A stretch of 64,000 bases of DNA from Blastochloris viridis. GTDB taxonomy: Bacteria > Pseudomonadota > Alphaproteobacteria > Rhizobiales > Xanthobacteraceae. Location of the stretch: positions 3,660,842 to 3,724,841 of the forward strand of contig NZ_CP012946.1 in assembly GCF_001402875.1 (NCBI RefSeq), in the 5' to 3' direction. A program made the translations under genes and the position numbers. Of this stretch, positions 1 to 9,081 are shown piece by piece. Every line of letters begins with the position of its first letter. The stretch's first letter is position 1. Below the pieces are notes generated by a model, which saw only the letters and a list, made by a program, of their open reading frames with translations, had not been told where the DNA came from and did no database searches.

Positions 1-69
1 TCACGGTCCGGGCAGGAAGGAAGCGCAACCGGGCGCCAGCCCCCGCTTGCCGCCGCCGCCCGGTTCTTC

Positions 70-96
70 TCATATAGGCCAAGTCATATAGACCAA
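70..96. repeat. Short tandem direct repeat upstream of ABC operon
   Basis: Two 13-nt copies, TCATATAGGCCAA (70-82) and TCATATAGACCAA (84-96), differ at one base and repeat with a 14-nt period. They lie 60-86 nt upstream of the likely start of the ABC ATPase gene and are more AT-rich than their surroundings, so they may belong to its promoter or operator region. The function is unknown. Confidence 0.4.
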
Positions 97-155
97 ATTC
101 GCGGCGGCCGGCGCATCCGGTGCCGCCGTCCCCGCCCCGCCTCGCCGGTTTATCG

Positions 156-914
156 ATGTCAGCGCCCGCCATCCAAGCAATCGAGCTGTTCAAGCGCTAC
201 CGCGCCACGGTGGCGGTCGACGGCATCAGCTTCGCCCTGGCCGCCGGCTCGGTGACCGGGCTGCTCGGCGGCAACGGTGCCGGCAAGACCACCACCATCG
301 CCATGACCATGGGACTGGTGCGGCCGACCCAAGGCCGCATCGCCGTGCTCGGCGCCGATATGGGGCACGAGCGATATAAGGTGCTGCACCGGATGAATTT
401 CGAGAGCCCGTACGTCGACATGCCGCACCGGCTGACGGTGCGGCAGAACCTGTCGGTGTTCGCCAACCTCTACGGCGTCGCCGAGGTCGACGGCCGCATC
501 GCCGCGCTCGCCGCCGACCTCGACCTCGCCGGCCTGCTCGACCGCCCGTGCGGCAAGCTGTCGGCCGGGCAAAAGACCCGCGTGGCGCTGGCCAAGGCCC
601 TGATCAACCACCCCGAGGTGCTGCTGCTCGACGAGCCGACCGCCTCGCTCGACCCCGACACCGCCGACTGGATCCGCACCCGGCTGGAGGACTACCGGCG
701 CGCGCGCGGCGCCACCATCCTGCTCGCCTCCCACAACATGGCCGAGGTCGAGCGGCTGTGCGACCGCGTGATCATGATGAAGCAGGGCCGCATCGTCGAC
801 GACGACACCCCGGCCGGCCTGCTCGCCCGCTACAGCCGGACCAACCTCGAAGAGGTGTTCCTCGACGTCGCCCGGGGTCGCGGCGTCCAGGCGGCGGCGG
901 GGGGCGAGGCATGA
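156..914 (+). CDS. ABC transporter ATP-binding protein (ABC-2/NodI-like)
   Basis: This is the cytoplasmic ATPase of an ABC-2 type exporter and would energise the permease encoded next to it. The protein has about 252 residues. A Walker A motif GGNGAGKTT lies near residues 38-46, an LSAGQ signature near 135-139, and a Walker B LLLDEP near 156-161, followed by an H-loop in SHNMAEVE. I chose the ATG at 156 because homology begins there; an upstream GTG at 120 would only add a proline-rich leader. Its TGA overlaps the ATG of the permease gene (ATGA), which indicates translational coupling. The substrate cannot be told; NodIJ-like and drug or polysaccharide exporters share this layout. Confidence 0.9.
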   Translation: MSAPAIQAIELFKRYRATVAVDGISFALAAGSVTGLLGGNGAGKTTTIAMTMGLVRPTQGRIAVLGADMGHERYKVLHRMNFESPYVDMPHRLTVRQNLSVFANLYGVAEVDGRIAALAADLDLAGLLDRPCGKLSAGQKTRVALAKALINHPEVLLLDEPTASLDPDTADWIRTRLEDYRRARGATILLASHNMAEVERLCDRVIMMKQGRIVDDDTPAGLLARYSRTNLEEVFLDVARGRGVQAAAGGEA

Positions 915-1720
915 GTGCTGCGCCCGGCTCCGCCACCCGGCGCATCGGCGCCATGGTGCTGCGCTATTGGTACCTGCTGCGCTCGTCGTGGCCGCGCCTG
1001 CTGGAGCTGGTCTACTGGCCGGCGGTGCAGCTGTTCACCTGGGGCTTCATCCAGCTCTATGTCGCCGACAATGCCAGCTTCTTCGCCCGCGCCGGCGGCA
1101 CCTTCCTCGGCGCGGTGCTGCTGTGGGACATTCTGATGCGCGGCCAGCTCGGCTTCTCGGTGTCGTTCCTGGAGGAGATGTGGGCGCGCAACATGGGCAA
1201 TTTGCTGATGAGCCCGCTGCGCGCGTTCGAGTTCGTCGCCGCCTTGATGATCATGAGCGTCGTACGTCTCGCCATCGGCATGGTGCCGGTGACGGTGATG
1301 GCGATCGCCTTCTTCGACTTCAATCTTTACGGCATGGGGCTGGCGCTGGCGGCGTTCTTCGTCAACCTGATCCTGACCAGCTGGTCGGTCGGGCTGGTGG
1401 TGTCGGGCCTGGTGCTGCGCAACGGCCTCGGCGCCGAGGGGCTGGCCTGGACCGTCATGTTCCTGCTCCTGCCGCTATCCTGCGTCTACTACCCGGTTGC
1501 GGTGCTGCCTATGGTGCTGCAGCACGTCGCCTGGCTACTGCCGCCGACTTATGTGTTCGAAGGCATGCGGGCGCTGCTGATCGACCAGGTGTTCCGCGCC
1601 GACCTGATGGTGCAGGCGCTCGCGCTCAACGCGGTGCTGTTCGCAGCCGCAGCATGGGCCTTCCTGCGGCTGCTGGATGCCGCCCGCGACCAAGGGTCGC
1701 TGATTTCCGCCGGCGAATGA
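911..1720 (+). CDS. ABC-2 type transporter permease
   Basis: The 269-residue membrane protein is the transmembrane partner of the preceding ATPase. Hydrophobic stretches are compatible with six membrane helices, beginning after a short basic N-terminus (RRIGAMVLRYWYLL), which is the ABC-2 (NodJ-like) arrangement. The ATG at 911 overlaps the upstream stop codon, so the two genes form a coupled operon. A second coding-looking frame across the same DNA is a GC-rich shadow. A small GNRA-loop hairpin lies just downstream. The exported substrate is unknown. Confidence 0.88.
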   Translation: MSAAPGSATRRIGAMVLRYWYLLRSSWPRLLELVYWPAVQLFTWGFIQLYVADNASFFARAGGTFLGAVLLWDILMRGQLGFSVSFLEEMWARNMGNLLMSPLRAFEFVAALMIMSVVRLAIGMVPVTVMAIAFFDFNLYGMGLALAAFFVNLILTSWSVGLVVSGLVLRNGLGAEGLAWTVMFLLLPLSCVYYPVAVLPMVLQHVAWLLPPTYVFEGMRALLIDQVFRADLMVQALALNAVLFAAAAWAFLRLLDAARDQGSLISAGE

Positions 1721-1726
1721 AACGGA

Positions 1727-1747
1727 TAATCGCCGAAAGGCGGATTG
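1727..1747 (+). terminator. Weak hairpin after ABC operon
   Basis: A short stem (TCGCC / GGCGG with one G-U pair) closed by a GAAA tetraloop lies 7 nt after the permease stop. It has no real T tract, so it is a weak intrinsic terminator candidate only. Confidence 0.3.
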
Positions 1748-1781
1748 TCTCTCCCGCAACGAATTGGCTAGAGTGCGCAGC

Positions 1782-1810
1782 TTGGTCGGTTCCGGCCTCC
1801 GCGGAATAAT
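1782..1810 (+). promoter_or_regulatory. Candidate sigma70-type promoter for phaZ
   Basis: A TTGGTC -35-like hexamer (1782-1787) and an AATAAT -10-like hexamer (1805-1810) are separated by 17 nt. They sit in the one AT-rich patch of the 232-nt gap, about 140 nt upstream of the phaZ start. Assigned by eye only. Confidence 0.35.
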
Positions 1811-1952
1811 ATTATACCGTTCCGCAACCTCGACCCGCCAAACGCCGTTGCATCGCAGCAAGCCGGAACCGCCAGTTCCGGGGGTGTCACACACCGGCCG
1901 GAACGGTACGGGGACAACGCACCGATCGGCCCGAAACGGAGGGAAGGTCGCC

Positions 1953-3560
1953 GTGCCGTACTACCATTTGTTCGAGATGACCCACGCCGCCCTGTCGCCC
2001 TACCGGGCGGCGGCAGACGTCGCCCGTCTTTATTTCCAAAACCCGTTCAACCCCCTGGCGCACACCCCGGTCGGCAAAACCATCGCCGCCTCGTGCGAAA
2101 TGTTCGAGCGGGTGACACGCCGTTACGGCAAGCCCGAATGGGGCCTCAACACCACGGTGGTGGACGGCCAGGAGGTCGCGGTCCACCCCCAACCGGTGTG
2201 GGAGCGCTCGTTCTGCCGGCTGCTGCACTTCGAGCGCGCGGTGCCCGAGGACCGCCCCGCCGACCCGAAGATCCTGCTGGTGGCGCCGATGTCCGGCCAC
2301 TACGCCACATTGCTGCGCGGCACGGTGGAGACGCTGCTGCCGAACCACGACATCTACATCACCGACTGGGAGGACGCCCGGGTGGTGCCGCTGGCGGCCG
2401 GGCGGTTCGACCTCGACGATTATATCGACTACGTCATCGACATGCTGCACTGGCTGGGCGGTGACACCCACGTCATGGCGGTGTGCCAGCCCTCGGTGCC
2501 GGTATTTGCCGCGGTCGCCCGAATGGAGGCGGACGACGACCCCGACAGCCCGCTGTCGATGACGCTGATGGGCGGACCGATCGATACCCGCTCCAACCCC
2601 ACCGCGGTCAACAAGCTCGCCCACGACAAGGACATCGGCTGGTTCAAGCGCCACGTCACCACCCAGGTGCCGTTCCCGCACGCCGGTTTCATGCGCGACG
2701 TCTATCCTGGCTTCCTGCAGATCACCGGGTTCATGACCATGAACCTCGATCGCCACGTCGATGCCCACCGCAAGCTGTTCATGCACATGGTGCGCGGCGA
2801 CGGCGACAACGCCACCAAGCACAAGGAATTCTACGACGAATACCTGGCGGTGATGGACCTCACTGCGGAGTTCTACCTCCAGACCGTCGAGACAGTGTTC
2901 ATCAAGCACGCGCTGCCGACCGGCACCATGACCCACCGCGGCGTGCTGGTCGACCCGAGCCGGATCCGCAACGTCGCGCTGGCCACCATCGAGGGCGAAA
3001 AGGACGACATCACCGGCGGCGGCCAGACCGAGGCGGCGCACCGCCTCGCCAGTTCATTGCCCGACGACAAGCGCCTGCACTATGTGCAGCCGGGCGTCGG
3101 CCACTACGGCGTCTTCAACGGCTCGCGCTTCCGCGAGGAGATCGCGCCGCGGCTGGCCGCCTTCATCCGCCGCCACGGCACGAAAGATCCCGCCAAAAAT
3201 CCCGCCAGGCCGGCAGCCACCCCGCAGCGGAAATCGGCGTCCGAGCGGCTGATCGAGGCGCTCGCCGCCAACGCGCCCGCCCCCGGCAGCGACGCCGCGC
3301 CGGACCCCACCTCGGCCTTCCTGGCGGCACCGCACGGCACCGCCGACGACCTGACCTTGATCTCCGGCGTCGGGCCGCGACTGGCCCATATGCTCAACGA
3401 GGCCGGAATCTGGCATTTCTGGCAGATCGCCCGCTTCACCGAAGCCGACATCAAGGCACTCGACGCCAAGCTGCCCAGCTACAAGGGCCGGGCCGTGCGC
3501 GACAAATGGATCGCCCAGGCGGCCCGGCTGGCCGAAAAGCAGCCCATCGCCATCGTCTGA
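1953..3560 (+). CDS. phaZ: Intracellular polyhydroxyalkanoate depolymerase with C-terminal HhH domain
   Basis: The enzyme hydrolyses stored polyhydroxybutyrate granules in the cytoplasm. The 535-residue protein has an alpha/beta-hydrolase core at about residues 1-405. It carries a cysteine nucleophile in VCQPS (Cys178), Asp351/352 in EGEKDD and His384 in GVGHYG, matching the Cys-Asp-His triad of the Ralstonia intracellular PhaZ family. An Ala/Pro-rich linker (about 410-460) leads to a helix-hairpin-helix-like module (about 464-528; LISGVGPRL, HFWQIARF, KGRAVRDKWIAQA). Such a module is known at the C-termini of NuoE and ribosomal protein L21 in related bacteria. I chose the GTG at 1953 because GGAGG lies about 10 nt upstream and homology begins there. 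No other PHA gene is adjacent. Confidence 0.88.
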   Translation: MPYYHLFEMTHAALSPYRAAADVARLYFQNPFNPLAHTPVGKTIAASCEMFERVTRRYGKPEWGLNTTVVDGQEVAVHPQPVWERSFCRLLHFERAVPEDRPADPKILLVAPMSGHYATLLRGTVETLLPNHDIYITDWEDARVVPLAAGRFDLDDYIDYVIDMLHWLGGDTHVMAVCQPSVPVFAAVARMEADDDPDSPLSMTLMGGPIDTRSNPTAVNKLAHDKDIGWFKRHVTTQVPFPHAGFMRDVYPGFLQITGFMTMNLDRHVDAHRKLFMHMVRGDGDNATKHKEFYDEYLAVMDLTAEFYLQTVETVFIKHALPTGTMTHRGVLVDPSRIRNVALATIEGEKDDITGGGQTEAAHRLASSLPDDKRLHYVQPGVGHYGVFNGSRFREEIAPRLAAFIRRHGTKDPAKNPARPAATPQRKSASERLIEALAANAPAPGSDAAPDPTSAFLAAPHGTADDLTLISGVGPRLAHMLNEAGIWHFWQIARFTEADIKALDAKLPSYKGRAVRDKWIAQAARLAEKQPIAIV

Positions 3561-3795
3561 TCCTCCACCGCCGGCGGGACGACCTGCCGGCGGCGGGTCC
3601 CGATAGCGTTTTCGGCCGGTCAAGGCGGAGAATTGTCATCCGGTTTCCGAAATAGCTCTTTGCCGGTAAACCCCCGTCCGATCACCGGTTTTCGCCGGAG
3701 ACGCTGGCGCCGGTCACGCTTGCCCCTCTGCGAGCCGTATGAGGTGCGGCCAAGCCGTTCCGCTTGCCGCAGGGTTTCTGGCATGATCGGCGACG

Positions 3796-4536
3796 ATGAC
3801 GAATCGCCCGTCCTCAATGGCTGAGGCCGCCACCCTCCTTCTGCGCTTTGACGGCACCCAGGTGACGGTTGCGGTGAAGCGCTCGGTGCGGGCGCGCCGC
3901 TACACGCTGCGGCTGCGAACCGCCGAGCGTGACGCGGTGCTGACCGTGCCCAAGCGCGGCTCGCTGGCCGAGGCCACCGCGTTCGCCGAGCGTCACGCCG
4001 CCTGGCTGATGGCGCGGCTGCGCCGGCTGCCGCCGCAGATCGAGTTCGTCGCCGGCGCCAGCGTGCCGGTGCGCGGCGTGCCGCACCTGATCGAGCATCG
4101 GCCCGATGCCCGCGGCACGGTGTGGGTCGAGCCCGGCGCCGATGGCGCGCCACGGCTGATGGTGGCGGGCGAGGCCCCGCACGTCGGGCGGCGGGTGCGC
4201 GACCATCTGGTGCGGCTGGCGCGCGCCGAGCTGACCACCGCCAGCGCCCGGCACGCCGCGACGGTCGGCCGGCGCATCGCCCGCATCACCATCCGCGATG
4301 CCCGCTCGCGCTGGGGGTCGTGCTCGTCGTCCGGCCGGCTGTCGTTCTCGTGGCGGATCGTGATGGCGCCGCCCGCGGTGATCGACTACCTCGCCGCCCA
4401 CGAGGTCGCCCACCTCGTCCATCTCGACCATTCGCGCAGGTTCTGGGACTTGGTGGCCAAGCTGTGCCCGGAGCACGCCGCCGCGCGGCTGTGGCTGAAG
4501 CGGCACGGCGCCGGCCTGCACCGCTATGGCGGGTAG
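3796..4536 (+). CDS. YgjP-like M48-type metal-dependent hydrolase
   Basis: This is a 246-residue soluble protein of the YgjP/WLM (DUF45) zinc metalloprotease-like family. The metal-binding motif HEVAH is at residues 202-206, with a third histidine at about 212 in the HLDHSRRFW segment. The preceding RSRWGSCSSSGRLSFSWRIV segment (about 170-189) is the family's other conserved block. The physiological substrate is not established. An alternative ATG at 3817 would remove seven residues. The gene stands alone, with about 235 nt of apparently empty sequence upstream and a palindromic repeat downstream. Confidence 0.85.
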   Translation: MTNRPSSMAEAATLLLRFDGTQVTVAVKRSVRARRYTLRLRTAERDAVLTVPKRGSLAEATAFAERHAAWLMARLRRLPPQIEFVAGASVPVRGVPHLIEHRPDARGTVWVEPGADGAPRLMVAGEAPHVGRRVRDHLVRLARAELTTASARHAATVGRRIARITIRDARSRWGSCSSSGRLSFSWRIVMAPPAVIDYLAAHEVAHLVHLDHSRRFWDLVAKLCPEHAAARLWLKRHGAGLHRYGG

Positions 4537-4601
4537 CTTGGGTTTGCCGCCGCCTTTGGTGAGGAAGCGCGGAGCGCGTTGTCCCGAGCCGATTGGAAGC
4601 C

Positions 4602-4652
4602 GCCCTCGCCCGTCGTGACGCCTGCTTCGCAGGGCTCCTCAGCGATGAGGGC
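4602..4652. repeat. Palindromic repeat family A, copy 1
   Basis: Nested inverted repeat: outer arms GCCCTC (4602-4607) and GAGGGC (4647-4652), with an inner CCTGC-TTC-GCAGG stem at 4621-4633. The CTCCTCAG-GATGAGG-like half resembles the copies near 14.6, 16.6 and 51.5 kb. It fills most of the gap between two convergent genes. Confidence 0.55.
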
Positions 4653-4666
4653 TTGGCGGCTCCGGT

Positions 4667-5566
4667 TCACATCCCCGCGCGCAGCGCCGTGAGGCCGGCG
4701 CGGTAGTCGGGATAGCGCAGGCGGTAGCCGAGGTCCTCGCGCAGGCGGCGGTTGGAGACCCGCTTCGATTCGCCCCAGAACGAGCGCGCCATCGGCGACA
4801 GCGTCGCCGCCACCTCATCCCAGCTTTGCTCCGGCGGCGGCGCGACGCCCAACAGCTCCGCGGCATAGGCGATGACGTCCTCAGGCGGCGAGGGCTCGCA
4901 ATCGGTGACGTTGAGCGGACCTGAGATCCCCGGCTTGGCGAGGCTCCACGCCACCGCGCCGGCGATGTCGTCGACATGGATGCGGTTGAACACCTGGCCC
5001 GGCTTGACGATGCGCTTGGCGGTGCCGGCCTTCATCTGCACCAGTGCGTTCTGGCCGGGGCCGTAAATGCCCGACAGCCGCATCAGCATCACCGGCACGC
5101 CGCGCTCGGCACCGAACGCCGTCCAGGCCTGCTCGACCGCGAGGCGCGCGCCCGAGCGCCGGGACACCGGCCAGCACGCCGAGGCCTCGTCGACCCAGCC
5201 GCCGCCGGCATCGCCATAGACCCCGACGGTGGAGAGGTAGCCGACCCAGCCGAGCCTGCCCGCGGCGGCGAGGTCCGCGCGGTGGCAGGCCAGCAGGGGA
5301 TCGGCGCTGTCCTCCCGTGGTGGCGCCGAAACCAGGACCGCGTCGGCGGCCCGCAGGGCCGCGGCGAGGCGGGGCACCCTTCGGGTGCCGTCGAAGGCGA
5401 TCGCCTCGATCGACACGGCGAGGCGGGCCTCCGGGCCGCCCAGCGTCAGCGCCTCGGCGCGGACCGGGTCGCGCACCGTGACCACGACGTGGTCGAACCG
5501 GCCGGACACCTCCTGAACGATGCGGGTCGCCGAATAGCCAAGCCCGATCACCACCAGCGTCGACAT
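4667..5566 (-). CDS. SDR family NAD(P)-dependent epimerase-like protein
   Basis: The 299-residue Rossmann-fold protein resembles the YeeZ-like atypical extended SDR group. An N-terminal nucleotide-binding segment (VVIGLGYSA, residues 5-13) is followed by a YLSTVGVYGD block and a central IHVDDIAGAVA block typical of sugar-nucleotide epimerase relatives. The classical Tyr-xxx-Lys pair is not evident, so catalytic activity is uncertain. It begins 4 nt after the queG stop on the same strand, so it is probably co-transcribed with queG and the GST gene. The substrate is unknown. Confidence 0.82.
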   Translation of the reverse strand: MSTLVVIGLGYSATRIVQEVSGRFDHVVVTVRDPVRAEALTLGGPEARLAVSIEAIAFDGTRRVPRLAAALRAADAVLVSAPPREDSADPLLACHRADLAAAGRLGWVGYLSTVGVYGDAGGGWVDEASACWPVSRRSGARLAVEQAWTAFGAERGVPVMLMRLSGIYGPGQNALVQMKAGTAKRIVKPGQVFNRIHVDDIAGAVAWSLAKPGISGPLNVTDCEPSPPEDVIAYAAELLGVAPPPEQSWDEVAATLSPMARSFWGESKRVSNRRLREDLGYRLRYPDYRAGLTALRAGM

Positions 5567-5569
5567 CTC

Positions 5570-6664
5570 TTACCCCTCCAACACCGCACACCACTCGGCG
5601 CGGACATCGTCGTCGGACTCGCGCGCCAGCCGCTCCGGCGCCATCGCCACCGCCGCGGCGGTGTCGAGCCGGCCGAGTGCCCACGCCGCCATGCCGCGCA
5701 CCGCCGGTGCCGCATCGCCGAGCAACGCCTCAGCCGTTGCCGCCAGCGCCGGATCGCCGGAATTGCCGATCGCGATCAGCACGTTGCGCACGAAGCGGTC
5801 CCGCCCGATGCGCTTGATCGGACTTTTGGCGAACAGCGCCCGGAACGCTGCATCATCGAGGCTGGCGAGCTCGGCGAGCGGTGGCGCGATCAGCGCCTCG
5901 CGGGCGGCGAGCCTGAGCGCGCGGCCGGCCACCGCAAACTTGTTCCACGGACAGGCGGCAAGACAGTCGTCGCAGCCATAGATGCGGTTACCGATCAAAG
6001 CCCGGAATTCCGGCGGGATCGGCCCCTTGTTCTCGATGGTGAGATAGGAGACGCAACGCCGGGCATCGAGCTGGTAGGGCGCCGGGAACGCCGCGGTCGG
6101 GCAGGCGTCGAGGCAGGCGCGACAGGACCCGCAATGGCCGTGCTCGGGCTGGTCGACCGGCAGCGCCAGGGTGGTGAAGATCGCGCCCAGGAACAGCCAG
6201 GAGCCGAACTCGCGCGACACCAGATTGGTGTGCTTGCCCTGCCAGCCCAGCCCGGCGGCGGCGGCCAGCGGTTTTTCCATAACCGGCGCGGTGTCGACGA
6301 ACACCTTGACGTCGCCGCCGCCGCGCGCAACTAGCCACTGCGCCAGCCGCTTCAGCGCGCCCTTGATGACGTCGTGATAGTCGTCGCCCTGGGCGTAGGT
6401 CGAGATGGCGCCGCGATCCGGTTGCGCCCGGCCGGCGCCGCGGTGTGCCGTCGGGCCGTAGTTCAGCCCGAGCATGATGACCGAATTCACCTCCGGCCAC
6501 AGCAGGCGCGGCGCCGGGCGGCGGTTCGCGGTCGCCATCATCCAGTCCATCCCGCCGTGGCGACCGGCGGCGAGCCAGGCGGCGAGGCGCTCGCCGGCGC
6601 CGGCAATGGCGTCGGGGTCGGCGATGCCGATGCTGTCGAAGCCCTCGCCACCGGCACGCGCCAC
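5570..6664 (-). CDS. queG: Epoxyqueuosine reductase
   Basis: QueG carries out the last step of queuosine biosynthesis, reducing epoxyqueuosine in tRNA with a cobalamin and two [4Fe-4S] clusters. Counting from the GTG at 6664, Asp124 in [10 protein letters not shown] is the expected catalytic acid. Cys178/181/184/188 ([12 protein letters not shown]) and Cys231/234/238 ([10 protein letters not shown]) plus Cys204 form the ferredoxin-like cluster site. A HEAT-like C-terminal region follows. Length is 364 residues from this GTG. A CTG at 6694, overlapping the GST stop, would give 374, closer to the E. coli protein (379); no ATG is available, so the start is uncertain. It sits between the GST and SDR genes. 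Confidence 0.93.
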   Translation of the reverse strand: MARAGGEGFDSIGIADPDAIAGAGERLAAWLAAGRHGGMDWMMATANRRPAPRLLWPEVNSVIMLGLNYGPTAHRGAGRAQPDRGAISTYAQGDDYHDVIKGALKRLAQWLVARGGGDVKVFVDTAPVMEKPLAAAAGLGWQGKHTNLVSREFGSWLFLGAIFTTLALPVDQPEHGHCGSCRACLDACPTAAFPAPYQLDARRCVSYLTIENKGPIPPEFRALIGNRIYGCDDCLAACPWNKFAVAGRALRLAAREALIAPPLAELASLDDAAFRALFAKSPIKRIGRDRFVRNVLIAIGNSGDPALAATAEALLGDAAPAVRGMAAWALGRLDTAAAVAMAPERLARESDDDVRAEWCAVLEG

Positions 6665-6690
6665 CAGCGCCGCCTTGAGGGCACCGCCGG

Positions 6691-7383
6691 TCAGAAGTCG
6701 AGATTGGCGTAATACGGCGCCGGCGGCATGCCCGCCATGGCGTCGGCCAGGATCGGCCGGAACGACGGCCGCGATTTCATCTTGGCGTACCACTGCTTTG
6801 CCGCCTCGTCCTCGTGCCAGGGCACGTCCCCGAGATAATCGGCGCTGGAGAGCTGCGCCGCCGCCGCGACGTCGGCGTAGGTCAGACGGTCGCCGGCCAA
6901 CCAGTTGCGGTCGCGCAGCAGCCAGCCGATGTATTGCAGATGATACTTGATATTGGCCTTCGCCGCCCGGATCGCCATCATGTCGGGCGGGCCGCCGCCC
7001 TGGGCAAACGTCATCATCCGCTTGTCGATCTTCTCGCCGACCAGCGGGCCCGACACCTCGGCGTAGAACTTGTCGAGAAACCACGAGCACAGCCGCCGCA
7101 CTTCGATGCGGTCGGCCGCCGCCTCCGGCAGCAGCCGGCGCTCGCAGAGCGAGGGTCCCAGCGTCTCGTCGAGATATTCCGCCACCACGCCGGCACCGGG
7201 CACGGTGAGGCCGTCGTCTTCGATGTAGACCGGCAAGGTGGCGGCGGGGTTCATCAGCAGGAACGCCTCCCGCCGGTCCCATGGACGCTCCTCGACCAGT
7301 TCGACGTCCACCCCGTACTCACCAAGGGCAAGCCGGATAAAACGCGACAGCGGACAAAACGGACGATGGAAGAGTTGGGGCAT
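6691..7383 (-). CDS. Glutathione S-transferase family protein
   Basis: The 230-residue protein has a thioredoxin-like N-terminal domain ([20 protein letters not shown]) with a CPxS motif at about residues 10-13. The conserved cis-proline block is [14 protein letters not shown]. An all-alpha C-terminal domain with [13 protein letters not shown] (the N-capping box) follows. It probably conjugates or reduces substrates using glutathione; the specific substrate is unknown. The ATG at 7383 starts exactly at the fold; in-frame upstream ATGs would add a non-homologous leader. The stop region overlaps the possible CTG start of queG, consistent with one operon. Confidence 0.87.
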   Translation of the reverse strand: MPQLFHRPFCPLSRFIRLALGEYGVDVELVEERPWDRREAFLLMNPAATLPVYIEDDGLTVPGAGVVAEYLDETLGPSLCERRLLPEAAADRIEVRRLCSWFLDKFYAEVSGPLVGEKIDKRMMTFAQGGGPPDMMAIRAAKANIKYHLQYIGWLLRDRNWLAGDRLTYADVAAAAQLSSADYLGDVPWHEDEAAKQWYAKMKSRPSFRPILADAMAGMPPAPYYANLDF

Positions 7384-7538
7384 GGCCTCGGTTTCGCCGG
7401 GCATTGGGGCACCGGAAAGGCGGATGTCCATACCCGGTCGGACCGGGCAGGGGCAACCGGTTTGGCCAAGATGGAGATTTCCGTGCACTGGCGTCGTTAA
7501 GACCGCCGAACACCGGCATCAAAACGGGCGGCGCGGCA

Positions 7539-8501
7539 TTAAAGTTTCCGCAGCGCCACTTCCTCGATGAGGTGGTTGGCGCCCTTCTTCAGAATGAGGT
7601 CGGCGCGCTGGCGGGTGGGCAGGATGTTCTCGTGCAGGTTGGTGAGGTTGATGCGCCGCCAGATCACCAGCGCAACCTCTGTCGCCTCGTCGTCCGACAG
7701 GTCGGCATAGCGGCGGAAGTAGGATTGCGGGTCGCGGAAGGCGGTCGAGCGCAACGCCAGGAAGCGATCGACGTACCAGCGCTCCAGCACGTCCTCCTCG
7801 GCGTCGATATAGACCGAAAAGTCGAAGAAATCGGACACGAACGGGATCGCCTTGCCGTCCCGCGGCAGCAGCATCTCCCCGGTCTGCAGCACGTTGAGCC
7901 CCTCGACGATGAGAATGTCCGGCCGGTCGATCTCGGTATAGGCCCCCGGCACGACGTCATAGACGAGGTGGGAATAGATCGGCGCCCGCACCGGGTGGCG
8001 GCCGGCCTTGACGTCGGACAAAAAGCGCAACAGCCCCGGCATGTCGTAGCTGTCGGGAAAGCCCTTGCGCTCCATCAGCCCTTCGGCCTCCAGCACGGCG
8101 TTGGGATAAAGGAAGCCGTCGGTGGTGATGAGATCGACCTTGGGCGCCGGGGTCATGCGGGCGAGCAGCGCCTGCAGCACGCGGGCGGTGGTCGACTTGC
8201 CGACCGCGACCGAGCCGCCGATGCCGACGACGTAGGGCATCTTGGCGTCCTCGATCGCCAAGAAGCGCTGCTGGGCGCGAAACAGCTTCTGCGTGGCGTA
8301 GACATAGAGGCCGAGCAGGCGGGAAATCGGCAGGTAGATCGTCTCGACCTCCTTGACCGACAGCCGGTCGTTGACCGACTGCAGCTTGGCCACCTCCGCC
8401 GGCGTCAGCGTCATCGGCGCGTCGGCGCGCAGCTCGGCCCACGCCGACCGCGAAAAGGTGCGGTAGGGCGACAGCCCGTCGTGATGAGCCCGGGTGTCCA
8501 T
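7539..8501 (-). CDS. coaA: Type I pantothenate kinase
   Basis: The enzyme phosphorylates pantothenate, the first and feedback-controlled step of coenzyme A synthesis in the cytosol. The 320-residue protein carries a P-loop [10 protein letters not shown] at residues 95-104. It also has TTDGFLYPN and GFPDSYDM blocks and the [10 protein letters not shown] strand typical of bacterial CoaA. It lies at the end of the his gene cluster after hisE, separated by 225 nt in which I see no gene. Its position after the his genes is a common Hyphomicrobiales arrangement. Confidence 0.95.
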   Translation of the reverse strand: MDTRAHHDGLSPYRTFSRSAWAELRADAPMTLTPAEVAKLQSVNDRLSVKEVETIYLPISRLLGLYVYATQKLFRAQQRFLAIEDAKMPYVVGIGGSVAVGKSTTARVLQALLARMTPAPKVDLITTDGFLYPNAVLEAEGLMERKGFPDSYDMPGLLRFLSDVKAGRHPVRAPIYSHLVYDVVPGAYTEIDRPDILIVEGLNVLQTGEMLLPRDGKAIPFVSDFFDFSVYIDAEEDVLERWYVDRFLALRSTAFRDPQSYFRRYADLSDDEATEVALVIWRRINLTNLHENILPTRQRADLILKKGANHLIEEVALRKL

Positions 8502-8726
8502 GGTGCGCCCCGCTTCCCCCGCGGTCCGGCGCTGCGCCGGACCAGATGACCGACAAAATGGGACCGGGGCGATGCCGCCGCGATCCCCGACCCCGTTCTC
8601 TGCATCAAGGTCCGGAGCCGCACATCGCGAGGCCGGACCCCAGGGCCGCGGACAACGCCGGTCGAAACCGGAGGTTCAGCCACCGCCCCCTGCGAAGCCG
8701 CCGGCTCCACCGAGCCGGCAGTCGTC

Positions 8727-9074
8727 TCAATCGGTCGGGCGCGACGCCTTTTCGGCGAGGCCGGTCCGCCCGGTTCGTGCTGCCAGTTCCGCCTCGACCT
8801 CGGCGAGGGTGACCTCGCGCGCGGCCAGCAGCACGGCAAGATGATACAGAAGATCGGCGGTCTCGGCGATGACGCGCTCCTTCGGGCCCGCCACCGCGGC
8901 GAGCGCCAATTCGACGCCCTCCTCGCCAAGCTTCTTGGCCACCACCTCGACGCCCTTGGCCATCAGCTTGGCGGTATAGGACACCGAGGGATCGGCCTTG
9001 GCGCGCTCGGCCACGATCCGGGTCAGGTCTTCGAAGCTGACGCGGCTGATGCCGGTTTTGTCCTGAGTGGTCAT
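8727..9074 (-). CDS. hisE: Phosphoribosyl-ATP pyrophosphatase
   Basis: HisE hydrolyses phosphoribosyl-ATP to phosphoribosyl-AMP, the second step of histidine synthesis. The 115-residue all-alpha protein shows the two metal-binding helices of the MazG-like fold: KLGEEGVELALA and ETADLLYHLAVLL, which contain the conserved Glu and Asp residues. It is a stand-alone HisE, not fused to HisI; hisI is not in this window. The ATG lies 7 nt after the hisF stop, so it is part of the his operon. The Ala/Arg-rich tail after about residue 95 is variable in the family. Confidence 0.95.
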   Translation of the reverse strand: MTTQDKTGISRVSFEDLTRIVAERAKADPSVSYTAKLMAKGVEVVAKKLGEEGVELALAAVAGPKERVIAETADLLYHLAVLLAAREVTLAEVEAELAARTGRTGLAEKASRPTD

Positions 9075-9081
9075 TGCGCCC

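Noticed and set aside
156..1720. ABC pair as nodulation NodIJ exporter
   Set aside because: The resemblance is at the level of the ABC-2 superfamily; there are no nod genes or nod boxes in the window.
5570..7282. 570-codon frame as a single queG-containing protein
   Set aside because: The extra N-terminal 200 codons are a shadow of the glutathione S-transferase gene on the same strand in another frame; QueG homology starts near 6664-6694.
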